Assembly: GCA_015068705.1 (NCBI GenBank) | Contig: SVJZ01000002.1 | Span: 1 to 50,583, forward strand | DNA: 50,583 nucleotides | Direction: 5' to 3' | DNA from: Oscillospiraceae bacterium | GTDB taxonomy: Bacteria > Bacillota > Clostridia > UMGS1810 | Shown here: in pieces, positions 28,241-35,757 of the stretch | Numbering within the stretch: the first letter of the stretch is position 1 | Layout: each line of letters begins with the position of its first letter | Program-made: the position numbers and the translations under genes | Notes under the pieces: generated by a model | Databases searched by the model: none | What the model was told of the DNA's origin: nothing | The model's input: only the letters and a program-made list of their open reading frames with translations

Positions 28241-29305
28241 TTATTTCATATGTCGTTTTATATACTGCATATAATAGTTCCAATCCGCTCTGCCAAGGTA
28301 ATGTTTCCCCGGACGCAAGTGATACCCTACATCCCCTTCGTGCAGCCATTCTCCTGCGACCGGCATCCGTTGCAAATCCTTTAACCCTTGTTTTCCCAGG
28401 AAATCATATACTCCGCTCGCCGCATAAGCAGACAAAAACTCTCCCACAGGGTCTGCCCAATCATCCTCTGCTGCACTTGACACATACACCGTTCTGGGCG
28501 CAACTGCTGCCACCAGCATATGCTGGTCAAAGGGTAATGTATCTTCTTTATTGCGATATTTCTGATAATTCGGGCAAAACCAGTATGGGAAAGAACGGCA
28601 GATATCGTCAATCCGCTCTCCTTTTTTTCCTCTCGATAGTGCCGCACCACTGCAACCGGAATTATTAGAAATCACCACCGCAAACCTCTCATCCATTGCT
28701 CCTGCAAGGAGCGCCGCTTTGCCCAAACGGGAATGTCCGATAACAGCAGCATTTGCCATATCCAGGCAGGGCAATCCCTGTGCATAATCCATCACCCGTT
28801 GCGCCGCCCATGCCCACATGGCAATCTTGCCGCAATCGTGTTCATTCCGTTCTTTTCCGCCATACAGCACCCCTGCCAGACCGCTTTCAAATTCGTTCGC
28901 GTCATCTGTTACGTCTTTGTGGCAAAATGAAAGCACCGCAAAGCCGTTGTCGGAAATTTCCTCTATGGGCAGGAATTTATGGGGTACCTCTGCACCGAAA
29001 TTGATGTGAACAAAGAAAGGATGCGCCCCATCTTTTTGGGGCAAGGTGGCATACATTGGAAAAGAAAAGCCTTCTCCCCCCAATACCATATGTATCACCA
29101 CTTTGCGCAAAATCGCCTTTCCTGCGCAAAATCCGGTATCTTCGCTGACCATTTCAAATGAAATGCTATCGGGTTTTGGAGGCAAAAAGCCGTACTCCTC
29201 CCTTTGAATAAGCTCCATCAGTTCTGCACGCCGCTTTGCCCAAACGCCCGTTCCATCCCATATGGTTGGTAACTTTCGTGCCTCAAGTATGCTTGCAAAT
29301 TTCAT
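28241..29305 (-). CDS. CE15-like glucuronoyl esterase/acetyl esterase family hydrolase, cytoplasmic
   Basis: This 354-residue alpha/beta hydrolase resembles bacterial CE15 glucuronoyl esterases. The nucleophile elbow reads VIGHSRLGKAALLAGAMDER, followed by the family block VISNNSGCSGAALSRGKKGE, with SSAAEDDWADPVGEF and the probable catalytic His in VGYHLRPGKHYL. There is no signal peptide, so it would act inside the cell on imported plant-derived sugars or esters. Known bacterial CE15 enzymes cleave esters of glucuronic acid with lignin alcohols. Substrate is not certain. Confidence 0.85.
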   Translation of the reverse strand: MKFASILEARKLPTIWDGTGVWAKRRAELMELIQREEYGFLPPKPDSISFEMVSEDTGFCAGKAILRKVVIHMVLGGEGFSFPMYATLPQKDGAHPFFVHINFGAEVPHKFLPIEEISDNGFAVLSFCHKDVTDDANEFESGLAGVLYGGKERNEHDCGKIAMWAWAAQRVMDYAQGLPCLDMANAAVIGHSRLGKAALLAGAMDERFAVVISNNSGCSGAALSRGKKGERIDDICRSFPYWFCPNYQKYRNKEDTLPFDQHMLVAAVAPRTVYVSSAAEDDWADPVGEFLSAYAASGVYDFLGKQGLKDLQRMPVAGEWLHEGDVGYHLRPGKHYLGRADWNYYMQYIKRHMK

Positions 29306-29421
29306 TCTCGTTCCCCTCTTTGCATCAGCATTTGTCTACATTATATCATCCTCTGCCACTCTGTCAAGCCGATTTTTTCGCCATTTTATTGCATTTTTTG
29401 ACCACTTTTCGTATCATTTGC

Positions 29422-29450
29422 TTGCATTTATCGTTAGCTTATGTTATACT
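29422..29450 (+). promoter_or_regulatory. Promoter of ribU and its riboswitch
   Basis: The plus strand has -35 TTGCAT (29422-29427), a 17-bp spacer and -10 TATACT (29445-29450), so transcription starts just before the FMN element. Confidence 0.8.
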
Positions 29451-29467
29451 GTTTATAATTAAATAGC

Positions 29468-29580
29468 GTCTTCGGGGCAGGGTGAAATTCCCGACCGGCG
29501 GTAATAGTCCGCGAGCGCCGTAATCGGTGCCGAATTGGTGCAATTCCAATACCGACAGTAGAGTCTGGATGATAGAGGAC
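29468..29580 (+). ncRNA. FMN riboswitch (RFN element)
   Basis: The leader contains the invariant RFN blocks: TTCGGGGCAGGGTGAAATTC, CCGACCGGCGGTAATAGTCC, GCGAGCGCCG, TTGGTGCAATTCCAATACCG and ACAGTAGAGTCTGGATGATA, closed by GTCTTC (29468-29473) with GAGGAC (29575-29580). FMN binding is known to favour the downstream terminator and shut off riboflavin uptake. Confidence 0.97.
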
Positions 29581-29607
29581 ATTTTTTGTACTTTTGTGCA
29601 CATATCA

Positions 29608-29640
29608 CGCCCGAAGATTTCGTTCGGGCGTTTATTTTTT
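29608..29640 (+). terminator. Riboswitch-controlled terminator of ribU
   Basis: Stem CGCCCGAA (29608-29615) with TTCGGGCG (29623-29630) is followed by TTTATTTTTT. It lies between the FMN element and the ribU ribosome site, so control is by transcription termination. Confidence 0.9.
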
Positions 29641-29657
29641 GAAGGAGGAGCTTTCAT

Positions 29658-30308
29658 ATGAATCAGAAAACCAAACAACTTACCACCATTGCCATGCTGA
29701 GCGCACTGGCATATATTGTGATGTGGGTGGGTCGAATCCCGGTGGTGTTGTTTTTAAAATACGATCCCAAAGATGTGATTATCACCATCGGCGGATTTCT
29801 GCATGGCCCTTTGAGCGCGTTTGTGATTTCGGCACTGGTATCCTTGGTGGAAATGTTTTCGGCAAGCGATACGGGTGTCATCGGGCTTTTGATGAACATT
29901 TTGTCCACCTGCGCCTTTTCCTGCACCGCCGCAGTAATTTACAAGAAAAAACGCACCCTGTCTGGCGCGGCAATCGGGCTTACGGCAGGGGTAATTCTGA
30001 TGGTTGTTATGATGCTTTTGTGGAACTATTTCATCACGCCGCTTTACATGAAAACACCCCGTGATGTGGTGGCAGGGATGCTCCTGCCGGTATTCTTACC
30101 CTTTAATCTCATCAAAGGGATACTCAATGCCGCACTCACCATGCTACTCTACAAACCGGTTTCCAAAGCATTGCGCCGTTCGGGGCTCATGCCTGCATCG
30201 GCAAGCACCGCCGGAAGCTCCCGTTCGAGGATTGGGGTTACGCTGGTATCCCTGGTACTCCTTGCAACCGGCATTTTACTAGTGTTGGTCATGCAGGGCA
30301 AAATATAA
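29658..30308 (+). CDS. ribU: Riboflavin ECF transporter substrate-binding subunit RibU
   Basis: RibU is the S component that captures riboflavin for the shared ECF energising module, which is not in the window. The 216-residue membrane protein has six hydrophobic segments, the N-terminal helix with AMLSALAYIVMWVGRIPV that contacts the ECF module, and the RibU features LKYDPKDVIITIGGFLHGP and FNLIKGILNAALTMLLY. A GGAGG site precedes the ATG. The FMN riboswitch upstream supports the substrate assignment. Confidence 0.95.
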   Translation: MNQKTKQLTTIAMLSALAYIVMWVGRIPVVLFLKYDPKDVIITIGGFLHGPLSAFVISALVSLVEMFSASDTGVIGLLMNILSTCAFSCTAAVIYKKKRTLSGAAIGLTAGVILMVVMMLLWNYFITPLYMKTPRDVVAGMLLPVFLPFNLIKGILNAALTMLLYKPVSKALRRSGLMPASASTAGSSRSRIGVTLVSLVLLATGILLVLVMQGKI

Positions 30309-30320
30309 AGAAATCAAAAA

Positions 30321-30350
30321 GACTGAACAGAATTCCGTTCAGTCTTTTTT
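30321..30350 (+). terminator. Terminator of ribU
   Basis: Stem GACTGAAC (30321-30328) with GTTCAGTC (30337-30344) is followed by six Ts. Its 3' arm contains the stop codon of the convergent flavoprotein gene. Confidence 0.88.
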
Positions 30351-31865
30351 ATATTTCTCTACAATCTGCATAGCACATCGGATGCCGTCCAGTGCAGACG
30401 AGGTAATTCCACCTGCATAGCCTGCTCCCTCTCCGCACGGATACAATCCCCGTACCGAGGATTGCAGGGTATCGTCCCGTACCATGCGCACGGGGGAAGA
30501 GCTTCTGGTCTCCACACCCGTCAGCACCGCATCCGGATTGGCAAACCCACGCAACTTTCTGTCAAACTGTCCCACCGCCTCGCACATGGCGTTGGTCACA
30601 TAATTAGGCAGTATCTGCTTTAAATCATACGGCACAACACCCGGTAGATAGGTGGGAGTAATTTTTCCAAACTGTGCCGTTTGTCTGCCTTGCAAAAAAT
30701 CTCCCAACCGTTGGCAGGGTGCCTGATAGGTTTCCCTCCCTGCTGAAAATGCCGCCTCTTCTAACCTGCGTTGAAATACTGCACCTGCCAAAGGATGTGC
30801 CGAGGGGAAATCCTGCGGTCCCACGCTCACCAAAAGTGCCGCATTGGCATTTCGCCCTGCTCTGGCATGGTAGCTCATGCCGTTTGTTACCACGCCGCCC
30901 TGCTCGCTTGCCGCACCCACCACCTGACCGCCCGGGCACATACAAAAGGTATACACACCCCTGCCGTCGCCTGTGTGGTAGGATAGCTTATAATCAGCCG
31001 CACCCAATGCAGGGTGTCCTGCAAACTCGCCATACTGCACACGGTCAATTTCGGATTGCAGGTGCTCGATTCGCACCCCGACCGAAAAGGGCTTTTGCAC
31101 CATCTCCACGCCATGTTCCAATAGCATATGAAAGGTATCCCGTGCACTGTGCCCCACCGCAAAAATGGCATCACACACCCGGTACTCCCCTTTTTCGGTA
31201 ACAATCTTACAAAGCCGACCGCCCTCTTGGTCAATCCCAACCACTTGCTCTTCAAAGTGAAACTCGCCACCCAATCCGATAATGGAATGGCGCATATTCT
31301 TCACAACCTGCCGCAACACATCCGTGCCGATATGCGGCTTGGCAAGATAGGTAATTTCCTCGGGTGCGCCGTTTTGCGCAAATATCCGCATGACCTCATT
31401 TTTATACTCGCCAGAAACCAGTGTGGTGAGCTTGCCGTCCGAAAAGGTGCCTGCGCCCCCCTCGCCAAACTGCACATTGGTGCGTTCATCCAAAACACCG
31501 GTTTTCCAAAAGGTTTCCACCTGCGTCTGCCGTTTATCCACATCTGCACCACGTTCCAGCACAATGGGGCAAAGCCCTGCCCGTGCCAATACATATGCGG
31601 CAAAAAGACCCGCAGGTCCGCTTCCCACCACAATGGGACGTGCCGGGGCACTTACCTGCGGAACGATAAGCCGTTCTTCCTCATATTCCTCGCCGGATTT
31701 CAGCGCATGCACACTGTATACAAAAGAAACCTGTTTTCCCCGTGCATCGATGGATTTTTTGGCAATCACCATTTTCTCGGGCATAAATCCCGCCTTTTTT
31801 GCCACTGCACGTTTTAGCTCATCCTCGCTATGGGCAAGGGGCAACTTGATGGAATGTATCAGCAT
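30339..31865 (-). CDS. FAD-dependent oxidoreductase of the COG2509 type
   Basis: This 508-residue flavoprotein has a short N-terminal domain (to about 85), the dinucleotide fold PIVVGSGPAGLFAAYVLARAG, the ERGADVDKR strand, FGEGGAGTFSDGKL, and the C-terminal FAD block GLYPCGEGAGYAGGITSSA. The family is described only as FAD-dependent dehydrogenases; its reaction is unknown to me. I start it at 31865 (MLIHSIKL); a longer frame reaches into the neighbour. It lies one base after the BaiN-like gene, so the two are co-transcribed. Confidence 0.9.
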   Translation of the reverse strand: MLIHSIKLPLAHSEDELKRAVAKKAGFMPEKMVIAKKSIDARGKQVSFVYSVHALKSGEEYEEERLIVPQVSAPARPIVVGSGPAGLFAAYVLARAGLCPIVLERGADVDKRQTQVETFWKTGVLDERTNVQFGEGGAGTFSDGKLTTLVSGEYKNEVMRIFAQNGAPEEITYLAKPHIGTDVLRQVVKNMRHSIIGLGGEFHFEEQVVGIDQEGGRLCKIVTEKGEYRVCDAIFAVGHSARDTFHMLLEHGVEMVQKPFSVGVRIEHLQSEIDRVQYGEFAGHPALGAADYKLSYHTGDGRGVYTFCMCPGGQVVGAASEQGGVVTNGMSYHARAGRNANAALLVSVGPQDFPSAHPLAGAVFQRRLEEAAFSAGRETYQAPCQRLGDFLQGRQTAQFGKITPTYLPGVVPYDLKQILPNYVTNAMCEAVGQFDRKLRGFANPDAVLTGVETRSSSPVRMVRDDTLQSSVRGLYPCGEGAGYAGGITSSALDGIRCAMQIVEKYKKD

Positions 31866-31866
31866 C

Positions 31867-33108
31867 CTATCGCACCCCCAAACCCTGCGCCGCATGCATA
31901 CCTGCCACTGCGCCTGAACTCCACGCCCATTGCAGGTTGTAGCCGCCGCAGTCGCCGTCAATATCCAGCATTTCGCCGGTACAATATAGCCCCTGCACCA
32001 ATTTGGACTCCATGGTGGAGGGATTGAATTCCTCGGTACAAATACCGCCTGCGCACACCTGTGCCGCACTCCACGGATTTGTTCCGGTTATCTCAAAACG
32101 CCAGTCGCAAATGAGCTCTGCCAATCGGTACAGGTGGGTTCCGTTGAGCACGGTTGCCTGGGCGGTCATTTTCTGATCGGTAATTTCTTTGAGCAAACGC
32201 ACCGCAACCAATTTGTGAAGCATACCGATAAGGAATCCCTCCAACGGCACATGACGATTGCGATTGAGCAGATGCGCATAGATTTCGTCTTTTGTTTTAT
32301 CACTCATCAGGTTCAGCCCGATTTCCACCTTGCGCCCTGCTGCCGTTTCCACCGACGCAATACGGGAAAGTGCAAAAATGGGCGGACCCGACAATCCATA
32401 ATCGGTAAATAAAATTTCGCCATACTCCTCTTGTTGCATGGTGCCGTCCACATACACACACGCCGTCCCCATGAATTTTACGCCCTTTACCGAGGCGGTA
32501 TTCTCACGGGTTTTGAGTTGCACCAATGACGGATAGAGTGCCGTACGGGTGTGACCAAGCCATTCCAACAAGCCGTAGGAGCCGCCCTCGTCACCCTTGA
32601 TACCGGCGATACTGCCGCAGGCAGCAATCACACGCTTTGCACGGAATGTTCTGCCGTCCTTTGCGCACACAACAAATCCCTCTCCCGCTTTTTGGAGATG
32701 GACACAATCAAACTCACATATTTCCTCGATACCGCGCATTGCCGTTGCAGTGCGCAAAACGTCCAGCACGCTCGATGCTTGCAGACTATATGGGTAAATT
32801 TTCCCCTCTTCGGTCCATGCCATCACGCCCAGACCTTCAAAAAAGTCCAATGTTGCCACACCATCCAACTGATGGAGCGCACTTGTGACAAAACGGGGAT
32901 TTGCGCCATGATAGTTTTCCACCCGGATATCGGTGTTGGACAAATTGCATCTGCCGTTTCCGGTGACCAGAATTTTTTTGCCCACACGCCCGTTTTTCTC
33001 CACCACGCCAATCTTCAAACGGGGGTTTTGCTCTGCGGCAAAAATAGCGGCAACCAAACCGCTTGCGCCGCCGCCTATCACAAGGATATCATATTCTTTT
33101 GTATGCAT
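31867..33108 (-). CDS. HI0933/BaiN-like flavoprotein
   Basis: This 413-residue protein belongs to the HI0933 family of NAD(P)/FAD-dependent oxidoreductases. It shows ILVIGGGASGLVAAIFAAEQ, the hallmark KKILVTGNGRCNLSNTD, and the C-terminal VCAGGICTEEFNPSTMESK and GEMLDIDGDCGGYNLQWAW. Members include BaiN of bile-acid metabolism, but most are uncharacterised, so a bile-acid role is not implied. The start at 33108 has GGGGTG upstream. Confidence 0.9.
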   Translation of the reverse strand: MHTKEYDILVIGGGASGLVAAIFAAEQNPRLKIGVVEKNGRVGKKILVTGNGRCNLSNTDIRVENYHGANPRFVTSALHQLDGVATLDFFEGLGVMAWTEEGKIYPYSLQASSVLDVLRTATAMRGIEEICEFDCVHLQKAGEGFVVCAKDGRTFRAKRVIAACGSIAGIKGDEGGSYGLLEWLGHTRTALYPSLVQLKTRENTASVKGVKFMGTACVYVDGTMQQEEYGEILFTDYGLSGPPIFALSRIASVETAAGRKVEIGLNLMSDKTKDEIYAHLLNRNRHVPLEGFLIGMLHKLVAVRLLKEITDQKMTAQATVLNGTHLYRLAELICDWRFEITGTNPWSAAQVCAGGICTEEFNPSTMESKLVQGLYCTGEMLDIDGDCGGYNLQWAWSSGAVAGMHAAQGLGVR

Positions 33109-33237
33109 CAAAACACCCCGCTTTCGTAACTGTTTTTTATACAGAGAGTATACCACATCTTCCCCATTTTTGCAATCGGCAATATGTATTTTCATGCAAA
33201 AAGCGAACTTGAAAACAAGACCAAGTTCGCTTTTTGC

Positions 33238-34890
33238 TTATTCCACTATCCATTCGCTGCTTGGAATAACCTCCGCCTCGCACAATGGTTTAAGTGTTGA
33301 TAAGCTATCCCAAACCATTATTTTGATTGTGTCATATTTTTCAGAACATAAAATAGTCTCATCTAATATGATGATTCCATTTAGATTTGACTTATTTTTA
33401 AAATTCACCATTTTGCCATCTTCATATAACGCAATAATGCAAGAATAATTATTTTTATTTATATTAAGTTTTTTTACAACTCGCAGACTAGTACTATTCT
33501 GAATACAAAAAACTGATTTATCATCAATGACAATAAACTCTATCTTAGAGCTATCGCATCCCCCTAATTCATTATAACAAGTTGCATACACAGAATATAT
33601 ACCTAGTTCCGAAAACGAAGTTGTATATGAATTATTTGTTCCAATATTAGGGGTACTAATTCTCCCAACCCCTTTTTTATCTATGCCTAGTACATAATTA
33701 GTAGCATAATCTGCCTCTGATGTAAAGGTAATACTTTCTCCTGTGTTTACAACAGTTTTGTTGGCAGATATTTTGGGGTTGATTGCGGCGCTATCATAGA
33801 CTTCAAAAGAAATATGATTCGAATCTACTCCACCCTCATGCGTGTATGCAGTTATATGAGTATAATATACTCCTTTTTTCAAAGGCTTATACTCGAACTC
33901 ATAGGGTATATTACCTGAAAAAACAACATTTCCTTTTTCAAATGTGATTGTCATATATATCCTCGCGTAATACGCATTTGTATATGTATCAAATTTTATA
34001 AATTCTCCTAAACATAATTTAGATTTGCTTGCAGAAATTGTTGCAATCGTTGGCGGTTCTCCAAAAAAGTAAAAGTCTACCCAATTGGAATTCACAGAGC
34101 CTTGAGAGTTATAAGCAGTAATATATGCAGTATAATGCCCCGCTCTTTGAAAAGAATTAGAATATGTTCCTGATATACCACCAGAATCTACCACTTGCCC
34201 AGAATCAACATCTATTATTGACATATAATAATCGCAAGGTGAATCAGACTCACATGTTAAGGTGAATGTTTCCCCTAATAAGAAATTTTCTTTATTTATA
34301 GATAAAGTTGCATTACTCGGCGGGCTTGTGATTGATGAACCGTAATTTGGCTTTCCAAATCCAATAATATATCCACTGTCAAAGCTGGTAATTTTTCCCG
34401 TATCACGTTCAACACGCCGAATCGTATCACTTCTTACACGCCCACTCATATTTCCTTCAACTGTTGTAATCGTTACATAATTTCCATTGTAAATAGGACT
34501 TTCTCTAATAATTCCAACATGGTCAGCCCAACTCTTTTGCTCATTGCTAGACCAATTAAAAAAGACCAGATCGCCAATCGAAGGAACATATGCACCTCGA
34601 TAATAATCATTCCACGTATAATACGGTACACCAAATTCCGTAGCACTTGAAGTAATTGTGTTTTTAATAACATCTGTCGAAATTCCAGCTTGTCGTGCAC
34701 ACCAAGAAACAAATGCTGCACACCATGCACCGCTTGTGCCATATTTCGTTCCATCTGAATTTCCAACCTCGTTCATAGCGACATCAACTAGTCCTTGCCC
34801 ATTCCTCGCCGCATTTGCTACTATTGGTATTAACGTCACGGAAGCAACCAAACACACTACAATAAGCATACCGAAAATTTTCTTTAACAC
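33238..34890 (-). CDS. Secreted CHAP-domain hydrolase with three Ig/PKD-like repeats
   Basis: The 550-residue protein has a signal peptide (1-27, ending IVANA), a CHAP amidase/endopeptidase domain (about 30-185) with probable catalytic Cys57 (SGAWCAAFVSWC), His124 (WADHVGIIRE) and Glu145/Asn147 (VEGN), then three repeats of about 80 residues sharing S-x-N/S-K-x-x-x-x-x-G-E-x-x-x-F and G-x-Y-x-x-x-I-T-A-Y, and a C-terminal domain without recognised match. It probably cuts peptidoglycan peptides outside the cell. The start is GTG at 34890, seven bases after GGAGG. The coding region is clearly more AT-rich than its neighbours. Confidence 0.87.
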   Translation of the reverse strand: MLKKIFGMLIVVCLVASVTLIPIVANAARNGQGLVDVAMNEVGNSDGTKYGTSGAWCAAFVSWCARQAGISTDVIKNTITSSATEFGVPYYTWNDYYRGAYVPSIGDLVFFNWSSNEQKSWADHVGIIRESPIYNGNYVTITTVEGNMSGRVRSDTIRRVERDTGKITSFDSGYIIGFGKPNYGSSITSPPSNATLSINKENFLLGETFTLTCESDSPCDYYMSIIDVDSGQVVDSGGISGTYSNSFQRAGHYTAYITAYNSQGSVNSNWVDFYFFGEPPTIATISASKSKLCLGEFIKFDTYTNAYYARIYMTITFEKGNVVFSGNIPYEFEYKPLKKGVYYTHITAYTHEGGVDSNHISFEVYDSAAINPKISANKTVVNTGESITFTSEADYATNYVLGIDKKGVGRISTPNIGTNNSYTTSFSELGIYSVYATCYNELGGCDSSKIEFIVIDDKSVFCIQNSTSLRVVKKLNINKNNYSCIIALYEDGKMVNFKNKSNLNGIIILDETILCSEKYDTIKIMVWDSLSTLKPLCEAEVIPSSEWIVE

Positions 34891-34909
34891 CAAAATTCCT
34901 CCTAAAATT

Positions 34910-34937
34910 AAAAAATGCGCCAGCCGAAGCTGACGCA
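34910..34937 (-). terminator. Leader terminator upstream of the CHAP gene
   Basis: A 9-bp stem with one G-U pair and a stable TTCG-type loop (34937-34929 with 34924-34916) is followed on the minus strand by six Ts and then the ribosome site. As it lies between promoter and gene, it can act as an attenuator. Confidence 0.75.
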
Positions 34938-34962
34938 CGAAAAACACGCAGCTCCGATTGTC

Positions 34963-35075
34963 GCCAAACAAATCCTTACTCGCTATAACAAGTATGCAAA
35001 AAAGAGCCTGTGTTTTTACCAAAATAGCAAAACACACACTTGTTATACCAAGGCTTTTATTCAGATTTGTTTGGC
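34963..35075 (-). ncRNA. Candidate structured leader RNA of the CHAP gene
   Basis: Three nested perfect inverted repeats span 113 nt: GCCAAACAAATC (34963-34974) with 35064-35075; TATAACAAGT (34984-34993) with 35038-35047; TGTGTTTT (35009-35016) with 35029-35036. The predicted transcription start is at about 35076, so the RNA begins at the outer arm. With the terminator that follows, the layout is that of a riboswitch or attenuator. It matches no riboswitch class that I recognise. A small mobile repeat is the main alternative. Confidence 0.55.
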
Positions 35076-35082
35076 AGTATTT

Positions 35083-35111
35083 ATTATACCATCATTTTTC
35101 CGAAATTACAA
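35083..35111 (-). promoter_or_regulatory. Promoter of the CHAP gene
   Basis: On the minus strand -35 TTGTAA (35111-35106), a 17-bp spacer and consensus -10 TATAAT (35088-35083) give a leader of about 185 nt before the GTG start. Apart from this leader and the ilv terminator, I see nothing else in the gap 34891-35253. Confidence 0.75.
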
Positions 35112-35157
35112 CACAAATTTAGGAGCATTTTCCCACACCGCCGATATCTTCTGCGCA

Positions 35158-35187
35158 ACAAAAAAGCCCCCTATGTAAAGGAGACTT
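35158..35187 (-). terminator. Terminator of the ilvBN operon
   Basis: An 8-bp stem with two G-U pairs (35187-35180 with 35171-35164, loop of eight) is followed on the minus strand by six Ts, 67 bp past the ilvN stop. Confidence 0.75.
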
Positions 35188-35253
35188 TCTTAATTATTTC
35201 AATCTGTGGTTATCCCCTGCTTATTTCCCAAATCCTTTGTAAGGGACAGAAAA

Positions 35254-35754
35254 TTATTCTTTCTCAATCATCATATTGTTTCCACGTTCCAGTGCAACCA
35301 CGCCGGTACGGCAGATTTCCGCGATGCCCAGCGGTTTCATCACCTCAATGAACGCATTGATTTTTTGCGGCTCTCCCGTCACCTCAACGCATATGGTATC
35401 GGTGGTATAGTCGATGACCTTGGAGCGGTAAATCTCGGTTGCCGCCATAATTTCACTGCGGTTTTCTGGCGTATTTCTCACCTTAATGAGCATCAGTTCA
35501 CGCTCTACCGTCAGCTCATTTTCCAAAAGCTTTACTTTTTTTACGTTGTGTAGTTTTTTGAGCTGGTTAATCAGCTGCTCCCGGGCGTAGTCATCCCCGT
35601 TTATGGTAATGGTAATACGAGAATACGCAGGGTCATCCGTTTCGCCCACCGTGAGGGAATCGATATTAAATCCCTTTCTCATAAACATACCCGAAACACG
35701 GGTGAGAACACCATATTTATTTTCTACATACACGGCGATTACAAACCGTTTCAT
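35254..35754 (-). CDS. ilvN: Acetolactate synthase small (regulatory) subunit
   Basis: This 166-residue subunit has an N-terminal ACT domain (VYVENKYGVLTRVSGMFMRKGFNIDSLTVG) and a C-terminal domain (IMAATEIYRSKVIDYTTDTI). It makes the catalytic subunit sensitive to valine or other branched-chain feedback. It follows ilvB by 3 bp. Confidence 0.95.
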   Translation of the reverse strand: MKRFVIAVYVENKYGVLTRVSGMFMRKGFNIDSLTVGETDDPAYSRITITINGDDYAREQLINQLKKLHNVKKVKLLENELTVERELMLIKVRNTPENRSEIMAATEIYRSKVIDYTTDTICVEVTGEPQKINAFIEVMKPLGIAEICRTGVVALERGNNMMIEKE

Positions 35755-35757
35755 GGA

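Noticed and set aside
34910-35080. c-di-AMP (ydaO type) or c-di-GMP riboswitch upstream of the CHAP gene
   Set aside because: I looked for the conserved blocks of these classes and did not find them; the element is reported as uncharacterised.
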